In this document: one piece after another, positions 34,755 through 49,600 of the stretch
Layout: each line of letters starts with the position of its first letter
Position numbering within the stretch: the stretch's first letter is position 1
DNA from: Halichondria panicea
Taxonomy: Eukaryota > Porifera > Demospongiae > Suberitida > Halichondriidae
NCBI RefSeq assembly: GCF_963675165.1
Contig: NC_087387.1
Location: 5,296,990-5,360,989 of the forward strand
Direction of reading: 5' to 3'
DNA: 64,000 bases
Notes under the pieces: model-generated
Databases searched by the model: none
What the model was told of the DNA's origin: nothing
Seen by the model: only the letters and a program-made list of their open reading frames with translations
Program-made: the position numbers and the translations under genes

Positions 34755-37613
34755 ATGGACTGGTCGGCGTTGAGTACCACCAACCTCTCTGAGCTGCATA
34801 GCCACCATGATCTACTAGGAGAGGTGTTCCAGTTCATCCTGAGCAATGATATACCAGCTCAAGTACAAGGTGTGTGTCACTGTGTACTATACTAATACGT
34901 GGTGCAGCGCAGGTGGGGGTCTGCACTAATCTTACAGCACCAAAACAAATTAGTTCTTACAATAGGGTGGAGCTAACAAAAAGGAACGAAATATTCACAT
35001 TACAGTGACCTGGTTGATTAAACGCTATCTCCTAGCAACATATGTAGAGGGGGCGTTTAAACGAGGTGGGCGCTTATTCAAAACGGGCGTTTATTGTTAT
35101 GTCATACAACTAGTACCTGAATGCACATTGGGGGGGGGGGTTGGAGCCAGAGGGCCTTGTAACTGAAACTTACGTACGCCGGGTGACTGGTTACCAAGGT
35201 CTTGTTGTAACAAGCAAGGTGTCATACAGGGGGGTGGGGGATATCCCACTTAGGTATTATCACAAGTTGTTGTTCCAACCACAACTGTGAGGTGTATTAG
35301 TGTATTCCTTTCTCTTTCCTTGCAGACCCTAACCACCTACTCTCAGTGATGCAGTTGGTGATACGGAACAAGGGGGCGGAGTTACATGAGCTGGAGGAGG
35401 AGGCGGTCGACCTGGTCGAGCGTCACAATGTAGTCGAGGCCAACGTGGGCGTCTCAGAGAGGGAACTAGTGGAGAAAGTGAGTGTGGGGGCGGGTGGAGT
35501 GAGTGTGGGTGGGGGTGCGGGTGAGGTACACTGTACTTTTCAATCACTATATATTAACATGAAATAATTATTTATAGTATAAGGCCACAAACATGTTTTA
35601 GAATACATCATTTTGTATGTAAGTGGTTCATTTGAGCTACAGACTGCTACAGTATTGTCACTGTATTCAATATAAACTTAAATACACACATTTTCATTAC
35701 ACACATTCAATGTACATGTATATAATTCATACTTTCCCTTAATTGCAGATTGCCCGGCTTGAGAAGGATCAACGAGCTGGTCAGTTGCTCATACAAGATC
35801 TCCGTGCACAAGTGGGGGCTACCCCTCAGGCCACCACTCACCAGCTCAGGCGTCTACGTGACGAGATGGAGGACCTTAGATTAGAGGCAACAAAAGACAA
35901 GAGGTTGTTGAGCCAAGAGAAGGCGGAGTCTCAGCGACTCGTTGAGGAATTGTCCGCTGAGAGGTTAAAGGTCAGACAGGTGAGAGTGGTCGGCTAGAAA
36001 GTCGATGTACGCATGTAGTGACAGTAAATATCTAATACACTACATTTGTAGCTGTAGTCCAATTTCAAACTACGAAGAATAACTAAAATGAAAGCACCGC
36101 AGGTGCTGATGCCTCGGTGGAGATGCCAAAGCTACATAACATAAAGCTACTAATAGCTTTGAACAATTTTTTGCAATAATTATTTTGCTGCATGCAAACT
36201 CAAAGAGTGGGTAATGATCGATCATGATTGTTGTTAAAAAACGATCGATGCCAAAAGTTCAAGTGTAAAATTAATGGCTGCCATCAGCAGAGCCTTGCAG
36301 CTCTCTTCCTCACTCTTGCAGCTACCAATAGCTAGTGTTCTAGTGCAGAGCTAACTACTAGGTAGAGTAGTAACACTCGGTAAACAAGTTTGGCTACGTG
36401 CTCTTCTGAAAAGGCTGCAATGGCATTCCAGGTAGGCATAACTCGAGAACGAAGCATTATTTTGCAAATCCACGAATTAAAATCCAAGTAAACATGACTA
36501 GAAGCCTATAGAAACTCTTACTTGCACTTGATTCATCTTTGAGCAGCTGTAGCAGTCTACACAGACAGACAGACACACACACAGACACACAAACACACTA
36601 CCGTATACCTCGCTTGCGCATGCGCACCGAGGCACAACTAATGAATTGTGTTTTGAATAGTCGACATCCATCATTCATTTTTTGGTGAATACAAATTGGC
36701 TATAATTATAATTATTATAAACATGGTGTTTCATGACAAGAATAAGGAGCTACTGCACGTACATGTAGTATAATTATGTTTAATTTTTGATGATATATTC
36801 CTCAGTTGGAGAGAAACGTGACTGAGCTGCAAGTGACTGTGGACGATTACCATGATCAGCTACACAGGTCAAAGGTCAAGAGTGGTGGGCCGGGGGACAA
36901 CAATTATCGACAAATGATGATAGAGAAAGAAGTTGAATATTCCAAACTATTGGATGACTTTCAGGTATTTAGAACGCCCTCATCGACTGACAAGATGGTC
37001 GACACTGATTAATTCACTATACCAAATTAAATTTCGTTTACAGCTGATGGCTAACTCATTTGAGGAGACAAAGGACGAAATGAAGAGTCTGACCGCTCAG
37101 TTGGAGGCAGTAAAAGAAGAGAGGATGATCCTCGCAGAAGAAAACCAGCAGATTAGAGTAAGGAGATAAAGTTATTATACGCACATTACAATGAAACGTG
37201 TGATTAAAAAATGTACTCAAATTTTCCAAGTATTGACCCCTCCCCCTCATATACACTAATTATAGGAAGCACTTTCTCATGCGGACGGTCGCTGTGGCGA
37301 TGTTGAGGCGTCCAATCAGCAGCTAGCATGTCAGGTGGAGGACCTACAGGAGAGGATCAGTGAGGCATCTGGTGCAGAAGGGGAGATCATGGCACTCGTC
37401 AGTAGGAAGGCAAAGGAGTGGGAGGTGTGTATGTGTGTGTGGGGGGGGGTACTGTAACACCGCTTAAAAAGAGCTCCTTCCTAGTATTCCAAAAATTGGA
37501 TTGCCAGAACACAAGTTATCGCATTCAATTATTGTGTACAATACTTTGAGCCCCCATACATGTGTACATGTATTATTAGATCAAATGGCATACACTGTGT
37601 GTATGTAAGCTAT

Positions 37614-37653
<40 letters not shown>

Positions 37654-40600
37654 CACTCCCCACACACACTCCACACACACACACACTCCACACACACACC
37701 CACACACACACCCACACACAGGCACTCCTGTCGGCCAAGCATACTGAGCTGGAGAGGTGTGGTGAGAGGGTGACAGATTTGGAGGGTCAGTTGAGAGCTG
37801 CACAGAGACACTCAGACAAGGCCAGTGCACTCAAGATGAAGAAGGTACTTGTACGATGAAACTTGTCACTAGCACTAGTAGTACTTAACAGCTGTTCATA
37901 AAACCAATATATGTGTACTGTGAAGCCTGCCTGTAGTGGTGGCCTTGGGTAGTGATCGTAATGACAAGGTGGCCTGCTAGGTCAACTACTGGAACAGTGT
38001 GGAGACCTTTGGAGCCCATCGACCTGGCTGTATATATTATCGAGGGCAACCTGCTTATAGGGTCTACCGTATAGCGGGTATATTTCGAGGGTATAAATTT
38101 TCGCGGATGGACCATTACAAAGGATTTCGCGGATTTTATTTTCGTGGTCTGAGTTCCAGCCTTTTGGCGCATGCGCACATCAACATGCAGCTGTACCTCC
38201 ACACCGTTAGCCTCGAATCCATAATACTGAACACGCCTACTATTCATAAATTTTCGTGGGTATAAATTTTCGCGGTACAGGCTCAATCCGCAAAAACCGC
38301 GAACATTTATACCCTCGAAATATACCCGCTATACGGTATACACGTTGTGTGCTTGTATAGTGACCTCTCACTTTCTTACAGTTTTATGACCTTTACATGT
38401 ATTATGATTAATTTTCTCCCCCCCCACACACACCATACAGCGTCTCCAGGATCAAGATCGACAGCTGGTGTCTCTTCAGCGAGAACTGTCCGAGGCTACA
38501 ACCACCATCACTACACTCACAGACCAACTGGAGGGGGTGGGGCAGGTGGGCGTGGCTCACAAGAAGGAGGTCAAAGTGCAGACGCTGGAGAGAGAATTGG
38601 ACATGGAAGTAGAGAGAAGAAAAAATGTGAGACATAAATTTTTATAACACAATGTGGAGTTATTGACTCACTACCCCCCTCCCATGTACTACCATATCAC
38701 TACCCCCCTCCCATGTACTACCATATCACTGCCCCCCTCCCATGTACTACCATATCACTGCCCCCCTCCCATGTACTACCATATCACTGCCCCCCTCCCG
38801 TGTACTAACATATCACTGCCCCCCTCCCGTGTACTACCATATCACTACCCCCCTCCCATGTACTACCATATCACTACCCCCCTCCCATGTACTACCATAT
38901 CACTGCCCCCCTCCCATGTACTACCATATCACTGCCCCCTCCCATGTACTACCATATCACTGCTCCCCTCCCTCTAGGCTGAGGTGGGTGTCGGAGAGAA
39001 GGACAGAGAACTGGTCAGCCTGAGGAAGAGGGTGTCCGACTATCAGCAGGTAAGAGGTCATACACAGTACATGTCACATGTAGTCATGTGCCCAGAATTT
39101 TTGAAGTGGTTTCTACATTATATTTTCAATTTTCAGCCTCACTTTGTTGTCTAGAGGTTGTTAGTACCAATCACCACCACTACCAGTGTGGGCACATCCC
39201 TGTACATGTAATATATGAACCTACAACTTTGGTCCAATATAGGTCATCCTGTTGTGCAGTGTACGTGTGACTAAATTAATGGTCTTATGTCTGTTTTTCA
39301 CAGGGTATTACCGGACTCAGCGAGGCCGTGGAGGCTATAAAGAAAAAGAAAAAAGAGCTTGCCATCAGAGACAGGTAAGCTCGTTACTATAGGAAAAGAT
39401 ACGTGTATAAACTGTGCTGGTTCCTGGAGCACTCTTGTATGCGCTGTGGTTGTACCTTTTCATAGTTCGAATCGTACACTGTACGCATACATTTTTGCGG
39501 GCATCAAACCATTGCCAGTGCTGATGGATTTTATTAGCAAAAATAATAATTGTCGCAAATACGTACGTATACTGGTACTTGTACATGTATACATCATGAT
39601 CCTTGCTAGATCACAAAAGTTACATGTACATCACAAACATTTTTGGTGATTTGGCTCATTCGCAAAGGTTTAATTTCACTAGTAGAAATTAACTTTATAA
39701 TTCATGGTAATTTAAAATATCTCTCTGTGTACTCAGTGATATTGCTGCCCTCACTCGAGAGCTGAACAACCTGTCTGACGGGTTGAACCAGTTGAGCGAG
39801 GAGAACGAGGCGTTACGAGAGCAACTTGGATTAGATCCTAGGCAACAGGTTGACCTTTCACCTCTGAGATTCCGTAAAAAGAACGAGTTCGAAAAATTGA
39901 ATCAAGAATACAAACTGCTTTCAAACGAGGTTAGTTACTGAATAATTGAGCTATAAATATTATTATTTTATTGATTTCTCTTCTGCAGTTGGAATGTTTA
40001 AAGGAGGATAACTTGTTGCTACGTAAACAGCTTGTACAAGCACAGGTTGCAGCCGTCCAATCAGATTCAAACAAGGGAAGAGTGCGATTGAGCTCAAGGC
40101 CTGGGAAAAATGAAGCACCAAATGAAGACAATACAGATGGTACAGTATACATTTAAATAAATACCGTGAAGCTTCGTTTTCTTGTAGTCACCCTACGTGT
40201 ATAAGCAGGTCACCCTCTATAATACAGCCAGGTCAATGGGTCTCGATCCATAGCATGTGTTTGGACCTGTGTTAGCAGACCACCTCTTTATTACAGCCAC
40301 GTGGTGACAGCTACATTGTATAGACAGGCTTCACTGTGTACCTTTGGTTATAAGCCAACAGTTTAAAGTGGTCACGTACGTATTGTATACTACATGCATG
40401 CACATGCACATGTATATCCTTTTGATGACCCCCCTCACACCCTCACACTCCTCACACCCTCACACTCCTCACACCCCGCACACTCCTCACACACCCCTCA
40501 CACCCCTCACACCCCTCACACTCCTCACACACCCTTACACCCCTCAGGGCTGGTGTCTCGCTTACAAGAGCTGGAGGTCGCTTTAGAAAGAGAGAAAAGT

Positions 40601-43600
40601 GCCAGACAAGAAGTGGAGAGGGACAGACTCAAGGTCAAAGTGAGTTACAGCACTTTCGTTATTTTTTTAGTAATGTACGTACATTTTGCTCTTTATAGGA
40701 GCAGTTGAAAATATCAATGGCTAAAAGCAAAGCGTCTGTACAACCACAAGCAGTGTCACTTCCTCCCACTCCACACCATCACACAACTCACACCCCCCCA
40801 TCATTGACAGATCTCAAAGAGCAGCTACAGCAAGCTCAGAGAAGCTCCCAACAACTAACTAGACAACTATCTGACAAACAGAGAAAGGTACCTACTGTGA
40901 TTGTGGTAGGTACATGTAACTATGATCAATATAGTGTCCTCTGATGTGAGCTTCTCTCATTATTAGACCTGTACATTCCCGCCTGCAATATCAGATTTTG
41001 CACATATGATTTTATGGTGGTACATGTTAGTTGTTCATGCATGTATAATTATTTGTAAAACCAATTTGTCCTTTCTTTATTTTTGATAGTCTAAACTCAC
41101 AATAAAATTCAACGTATACATGCTTCTCCATTGTCAGATTGATAATCTAGAAAAACAATTTCAAGCTCTCAAAGTATCAAAGACTGGTTACCAGCCCCTC
41201 CCACTTCCGGAGGGTCTTTCCCCAAAATCCAATGACGTCATCAACTCCCTCAACGAGCATCTACTACATGTGCTGAGTACGCTGAAGCAACGGGAACAGG
41301 AAGTGGGTGTGGCACAGGAAGCTCTGGAGAAGTACCAGCGCAAGTTCTCAGTCATCATTCATCAACAAGTACGTATTTAGTTATACCAAGTGCGTATAAA
41401 AGAAGAGAGGGCATGCAACTTTAGCTAGCTAGCTACAAACCTCAGCAAAGTGCAGCTGCATTTAGTGGTGGGCGGGTCTGGTCAAAGTTTATGCATGGCT
41501 TCCAGCTAGCTGAACCTAGCTAGCTCACGTAGCTCCACAGTAGTACTGCTAGTTCTATGCCTGTAACTGTCTGTTCTAACAACACCTTTACTCTATGGCA
41601 CTTGTATGACATCACAATATTTGCCAGATATTTCCACTTATTTGTCTGTTATTTGGATTGTTATAATGCGGTATATACTGTGCAAAGCGTGTACGTGTAC
41701 GTCACCCCCTCTTCTCCCCTTAGGGTATTCTGTACCAAGAGTACAGTGATGCTCGACGCAGCTGGGAGGAAGAAAAAGAGAAACTACTCCATGATAATCG
41801 GCAGTTGGCCTCGTGCAGGGAACAGGACCAAGTGCACATGCAGCAACTCAAGGTAGCCCATCCATTAGTACACTGCTCTTTGGTCTGAGTGCAATCGTAT
41901 CTGTGAGAATGTCAGCTGTTTCCGTAGTGTAGCGGTTATCACGTGTGCTTCACACGCACAAGGTCCCCGGTTCGATCCCGGGCGGAAACATCTTTTTTCC
42001 TTTTACCTTGTTCTAATTATCTTTTGCTTCGCCTTGCAAGCTCTATAACCACACCTCACACCTCCCACCCCCACAGAGTCTGCAGGAGGTGCTCTCTGCT
42101 GATCCAGACGAAACTCGGAGGAAGATGGCCGACCAATCACGTAAGATCACCCTCCTCACAGTGAATGAGAGAACAATGATGAGGAAACTAGCGCTGGCAA
42201 CGGAGGCCGAGAAACAACTGAGAAAGGTATGTAGGCGGAGTGTAGTGATGATGTAATCATGGAGGTGGGGCTTGTTCGTGTAAGATTATATTATTACCTA
42301 CTTCCCATCTTGTTAAATTCTTGGCAGACACTGTATTCAGTCACTATATTTTAGGCACAATTTCAGGCTGCAGCAATTTTTCAGGAGCATTATGAATTAG
42401 TGTACGTACATGTACATTGTATCACACTCCCCCTGTGCCCCCTCCCCGCCCCCTCCAGGACAACTCCAGACTGAGCAGTGACCTGGTGAGACTAGAGAAG
42501 GCGGCCACTGAGAGAATAGGAGATCTGCAGAGGTGTAAGGTGGGTACAAGAATGTCTCGACTGGGTATTATTTTGACAGAATCTAGTGCCAGCAAGATTC
42601 TTTTAACAATTAGTACAATGTATCCATCTTATACTATAGCGTACAGTGCACATAATACCGATTTATTTGTGCGTACGTACATGTATGTGCACTCAATTCT
42701 AGATGCAATTCCAGGCATACGTATAAAGTTACATGTACGTATTTTGTACTCAAAAAAGGGGCCAGTAAACCCAAGCCTATACACGGGCCCCTATGTTTCA
42801 GGAGGCGAGTGTGTTCCAGATGAGCAGTCTCCAGTCTCAGCTCAGTGAGAGTGTACCCACGGCTCTATTAGACCAGGCCAATAGGGAATACCGGGAAATG
42901 GTCGTCAAGTATCAGCGACTGCTCCAGCTACAGACTGCCTATACTGCTAGTGATGCCAACAGTGAGAGACTGCAGGTCCGTTCATGTGTTGTGTGTTACA
43001 ATGTACGTGTATGTGTGAGTGGTGTTGTACTCTAGTTGCTTGGTATATTGAACAGAGATGTGTTAGTGAGAATAGAAGTCTATTGATTGGCTATGTGCAC
43101 TGTGAATGTATTACATGTATAGCCTAAAACATTAAATTTGCTGCTTTTCAAAATGTACATGTAATAAGAAAATTAATGTGTAAATATGGAGTGACAAATG
43201 ACTGTGCACTTACGTCACCCTCCCTCTCCCAATCACATTCACTCATGCAGGCTGAAGTGTGTATGCTGACTGAGCAATTAGAGTCGGTCAAACAAGAGCT
43301 TCAATCTGAGAAACAGAAGAGCCTTCTCTTGACGGCCTCATGCAGCCCCAGTGCTGCTAGCCCCTCCCCACACAGTGAGAGGCTGGTCACACTGGAGATG
43401 AAGGAACTGAACGAGAGACAGAGAGCTGACCTCGCCACTACCAGGTACAGTACGTAAGACTACAGCACATGTCTGTATTCATGTAGGTGTGGATAGTCAG
43501 TAGACTATAATTTTTTATTAAATATAGTTATAGCTGTACAGTACGATTGATACACGTACTACTCTTTCGTTTGCTTGTTTCTACACATGCACAGTATTGT

Positions 43601-46600
43601 CTGGTAATGGTTATACAAGTATACCTTCATGCACATGTAATGTAGCTTTGTAAGAGCCTTATTTATGTGTATATGTACATGTTCATGTGTAGCTTATTCC
43701 CATCTTGATACGCCAGTTTTCACCGAAGGCAGCATAACTACACCCACACACATACACACACAGAGTGAGGCAGCTTCAAGCCACCCTTCTCCAGTTAGAG
43801 CAAAGAAACAAATCTTTAGAAGACAAATTCTCTGAACTATCTCAACGACTGCTGCAATCACAAACCACGGAGTCTGAACTGAGAGACCAACTAGCTACTA
43901 CTCTCACAGAGGAGGAAAAGACGTTGCTGCAATCTGACGTATCGAAATTGAAGGAATCCGAAAATCAACTCAAATTGGAAAATAGCCAATTAAAGGAAGT
44001 GTCCGAAATTGCCAGGCAACAATCAGTTGCCATGGAAATGCGGCAGAAATCACATGACATTGAGTTGGTGTCGTTACGACATCAGTTGCTTGATCTGCAA
44101 ATACAGAACGATAATAAAACAGCCCTGGGTAAAGTACACCATCAACTGGTGGCTCTAGAAATCAGCGAAGCCAAAGCTTTGAAGAATCTGGAAGAGAGCA
44201 GTCACAAGATATCGTTGTTGGAGGCGTCTTTGTTGAGATGTGAGATTGAGCGAGATTCGCTGTGTGATAGAGTGTGTTCTGTGAGGGCCGTGGGCGTGCA
44301 CAGGACCAGGCAACTCAGGACCACCGTGCAGGCTCTCAGGAGGCGATATGCAGGGTGGGTGTGGCTACATGTACTTAGTTTACAGTTTGTTTTGAACTCC
44401 ACATTTCATATTAACTGTAGATATTCTGAATTTTGATAAATACCGTATAGCGCAAAATTTTTTAGGCACTTATATTTCGTGGAATGGCCTCTAAAAGCAT
44501 TTCGTTGCACAATGTTTGTGGAATGACTGCTTACTGGAAGTCACGTCTTTAATCTTTGCACGTTATAGTAGATAATTCTAATTAAAGAACAAATTTCATG
44601 GACTTAATTTTCGTGTAGGATTGCTAACCAATGAAATCAGCGAAAATTAAGCCCCTCGAAAATTTCGCGCTATACGGTACTACATTTAATTTACTAATTA
44701 TGGATTAGTGATGCATTGAGGAGTCGATCGGCGTTGAGATATTGCAGTTTCCTACGTGTCATTAAAAGAGTCATCTCGTTTCTATATAAAACATGGCATT
44801 AGATTATAGTAAGTACAGTAAGGTATAGCTACACAACCTTCAAGGTATCTTTGCAATAATAAATGTCAATTTCCTCTCCTCTGTCTTGAAGCCACTCCCT
44901 CACTGACGACATCATAGGTGTGGTCCTCCTGGTCACACTTGACTGCCTCGTACGCTGGGTTAGCAGCTATGTTGGGGTCGATCTTCATTTCAGTTTGTGT
45001 GCCTCCAACCACTGCATAGGTTAGGTCAGCTTGTTGTGTAGCCATGGTCTCCCTATACAAGTATTAAAAACACTATAATTATGTCAAGCAATTTTTAGGA
45101 TACAGTAGAACCTCGATTATCCGGAACCTCGATTATCCGGCTTGGCAGTTTTCTTGATTTAATAATTCAAAAAATGGGCGTATCCCTTAAATGCGCATGC
45201 GCATGTAGCTGTTACTACGGAGACAGGCCTGCTTATCTTCTGCGCATGCACAGACAACCATGTCCATGGTACTGCTGTTTATCAATGAAGTGGGTGGATC
45301 AAGGCGTGGTTTATCTATTCGATTATCCGGTTATCCGGCCTGCCTCTGGAACCAAGGTGTCCGGATAATCGAGGTTCTACTGTACAAATGCATTATAGTT
45401 AGTAGTATAGATTGCTCCTTGTTGAGATAGTACCTGCATCAACACTGTGTGGGAATAGCAGTAAACAACATTTAGTAGGAACAACACATTAGTATGGGTA
45501 AACATGAGGTGTGTGTTTAGGACCACTCACTGTTGTTTGTGCACAGTCTGTCCTCTCCTGAGTAGAATAACACAGGACACTATCCAACCAACTGATACGG
45601 CTAGTAACAGAGCCACCAGTACACCAATGCCAGCAATGACGGTGGTGGAATTGTCATTACATGTAAAGTCTGGCTTGATAGGGCCGTGTGTTGTACTAGG
45701 CAACGGCATAGTTGCATGTATGCTAGTTGACAGTGTAGACAGTGTACTAGTCCTAGAACATTCATTGCGTAGATCTTCATAGTTCTTACAAAAAACTTCA
45801 AGCTCCACAAAGCTGTCACATCTTTCAACTAGTCTACAGCGGAATTTCCCATCGGGTGCCTGCATGCACTCCAGGCTGTACTCTGGAAATGCTCCAGGAA
45901 GAAATGAGTTATTTACTGCCACAGTGCTTCCTGTATATATAGTTATGCTGTTTGTCGTTATATTCAAGTAAATGGCTATTATAATTATGATCATCACCTT
46001 CTAACACTAAACTTTCAATTCCTGTTCGTAAACAAACAGCTCTTGCCAGAACTGCCAGGTCTTGATTGCCAGTGCAAACTGTCCTCCATCGGCTGACAGT
46101 GCCACCCACACACACCTCCACTCGTCCCTCTCTGTCAGTGGATCCACCCACCAGTCTTATCTCTCCATCAGCACAGTTAACTGTTAGTGTATGTACATTT
46201 AGTAGTGCATAACATTTATCTTAACAAATATATAGTTACTAACCCGTGTTACATATTAGTTGCACAAGAGAGTTACAGCTGTCACTAGGTGTCACTGTAC
46301 ACTCTGTTAGTCTTGGTCCATTGCAGTCACTCAGAGTGACTACTCTTCTTGAACCATTCTGAGAATCCCTGGTCACTAGTCCTGTTAATTTTTTCTTATT
46401 TAAACTAAGTAGAAATACTTCACTCTTTGTAATTTCAGGACACATCTCACTTACCAAATTCATTCGAATATCCCAGTTGTCCACAAGTAGCTTGTGATCT
46501 CTCGATATTCCACTGACTTTCATCATGACAAACCCATCTCCATTCTCCATGGTGACAGTACTCAAGAAGTGGGTCTGTTACTTCAGGAAGACGAAGTTGT

Positions 46601-49600
46601 CCGTCTAAACATTCTGTACACAATTCTAGAATATATCTTTGCTCTGAGCTACAGTCATAAATATTGTATACCTGATTGTGCTGTTACAGTGATGACACCG
46701 GTTAATAGCATAAAGAAGCTTGAGACCTGCATGTTTACCAAAAATCGTCAGTTTTTAGAGGAATGGCATATAATGGCTATATATACCCAGTTGTTTGAAT
46801 CTACATCCTGCATGCTTATATGAATAAAGCATCATTATTAGTAAATTGTCGCTCACGTACTACACGTGTCAGAGTACTAAGAGCACTATGAATTTGGTGT
46901 ACATGTACATGTATGTGTTATATAGACCACTTTCCCATTGTTTCTGTCATTGTACTGTACACTTCTCACACATCCCTCACACCCCTCACAGGTGTGTGCC
47001 TTTGGTGGAGCAGGAAAGGTATGTGGAGCTGGTGGGACGTGTGAGGGCTGACAAACGAGAAGCCGAGAGATTGAGGGAGGCAGCAAAGAAAAACATGGAA
47101 AAAACCGAAGTACGTAACATAACGAGAGAACACTGTACACGTACATGTGTGTTAAATGTATGTAAATCTAGTTTACCCATCTCCCTCCACACACACACCC
47201 CCACACACACACCCCCACACGCACACGCACCCACACTCACGCACGCACTCACGCCACACACCCACACGCACACTTGTAGGACAAGTTAGCGGAGCTTGGT
47301 TTACAACACTCCAACCTACAAGAATTGCTAGGAGCATTGACAGACCGTACCTCGTCGAGTGTGGCTGCTAGACTAACAGAGTGGCACGCTAGACTAGGAG
47401 AAACACGACTCAAAGAAATGAAGACTAAGAGAGAAAATGGACGGTGTGTGTGTGTGTACATATCTTGTAAGGTTAACCATCCAGTGCCCATAACTTGTGT
47501 TTAGGATTAAGCCTCCAATTTCAAAACTAAAAGAAATTTAGCTCTTTAAAATGCCAAGTATACGTACATATTGCATGTAGTAAGAATTAAAGTGATTATT
47601 AATTGGTTTCAGGCCTAAACCTTGTCAATATCGCTGCAAACACCACATGACCATTAATTTTATTCTGCAGACTGAAAGAGAATGTGAAGCACCTCGAGAC
47701 TCTCCTCTCTCAGAGTGAGGGATCCTTCGATAGACTTGACAGAGAACTTGTGGCAATCACCAAGGTGATACATGTACTGTACTGCACGTATTTAATAGCT
47801 AGCCTTAGCGTTGTTTTTTTCAAAAAATGGCCTATTTTTGGAGAGCTAGGTAACCCATTTCAAAACTATTATAAGCCAGTGATTGCTTCCCGTCTAATAT
47901 ACATGTACATGTACGTGTGTTTTGTGGATGTTTTTACATGTATCTGTGGTTGTTCCTACCACTACACAGGAGTATGAGAGTGCTCGGGAGAGTTGGGAGG
48001 TGAGGGAGGGAGAGTTAGAGCAGCAACTGGAGGATACAAAGAAAGAGATCACCTCCAAACCCAATGTGCCACTCAAAAAAGTCAGTGCAATTAATGTTAA
48101 TGTTAAATGTACATAGAATCGTAATTGGAAATTGATAGAATTTCCTTCAAATGTGTCCCTGATTCCTACACCCACACACACATACACCCACACACACCCA
48201 CCACACACAGCTACACGTTGGTCCTGACCTCCCCAGTCGCTCTAAACCACACGAGAGCATCGCCCGGAAACTATTCCACGCTGACAACAGGCCACCATCA
48301 CCAGACTCTGATATATCCAGCCAGAACAACAGCTCTACTAAAGACGCTCTACTAGATAGAGTAGCAGCCACTGCATACGGAAACCATACAAACGATAAGC
48401 CCGGTAAAAATGGTGGGAAACGTGATCAAAGTCGTTTGGAACGAGCTCTGACTGAAGCACAGCGTGTGTTACTCCTGAGAGAGAGGGAGGTGACAGAGTT
48501 ACGGTCAGAGCGGAGGGTGGAAGGGGGTGTGTCCAATGGGGCGGAGCTTCGGGTGTTAGAGGGACGATTGGAGACGTCTAATGAGATGGTGGAGCAACTC
48601 AAGGTGTGCATGTGTATACATGTATATTGTATTTAGTGTCTGTTAAGATGATCCCATTTCTTTTGGCCGTTAAGAGAGTAGTAGAGTGGAGTTTACTGTT
48701 AGATGCTACACTATGTACAGTGTACATGTAGATTCATGAATCCCATGCAATGTACTCAACACACTGATGTATGCCAACACACTGATGTATCTCTGCCAAC
48801 AGACAGAGGTGGTTGAGAAGGACAGACAAGTGACTAAATATCAAGACCTCTTACAAAAAGCTCGTCATGAACTCAAAGACTCGAGTCACGCTCACCAACA
48901 AGAACTGGCAGCTGTCAGAAAACAACTCCAATCTCAGGTAAACTAGCCTCGTCAGTTATAACTTGCTGTACAGACTAGATACTATACATAGGTACGTACA
49001 TACGTACATGTATATAATTAGTAAGTAAGATATTTTCTGTTTACAGACTCATGCAGTGTGCCTTCTGTACATGTACGTACACTGATACTGAAACATAGCC
49101 ACAGATATTCTACATCTGCTTATAGGCATATTTATAAATGTGCAGTACAATTTGTCTAGACTCTGTCTGTGCTAGTATGAACAGTTCCCTTCACCCCACC
49201 CCCCCCCCCCACACACACACACACCACACACACACACACACAGGCTGACTCTGCTGTTAGCCAACTAAGAGAAGCTGCTCTGGAGATAGCCAACATTCCC
49301 CCACCACCGTCCAGTGGCCTGTCAGAGGAGCAACTGGACAGACTCAGAGAACTAGAGGAGGTGACGGCAGACCAGGAGAGGGGCGTGGTTCAACTGACCA
49401 ATCAGGTGAGAGTTACATGTACATGTAGGATAGACATCAGCCATCTTAAGTTTAGACCATTCAATCCTTTTCCACAGTGGAATTAGGCCAGTAGATTCTA
49501 GGCCATTAGGCAGAGAAGATGCTATCACATGTAATTGCTCCACTTTCAATATACATGATTGTACATGTACATTTTTTTGTGTACATGTAAGACTCTTTTA

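Noticed and set aside
34738-34775. tRNA-like A-box (TAGCTCAGTTGGGC) just before the CEP290 start
   Set aside because: No T arm or B-box follows at the right distance and no acceptor stem pairs; the sequence continues into the CEP290 first exon.
38654-39023. Tyr/Pro/Leu-rich frames of about 100 codons
   Set aside because: Created by the 29-bp minisatellite in a CEP290 intron.
46239-46565. Minus-strand frame beginning MSTVTMENGDGF
   Set aside because: It is the wrong frame across an intron; the spliced SRCR exon uses a different frame of the same DNA (GEWRWVC block).
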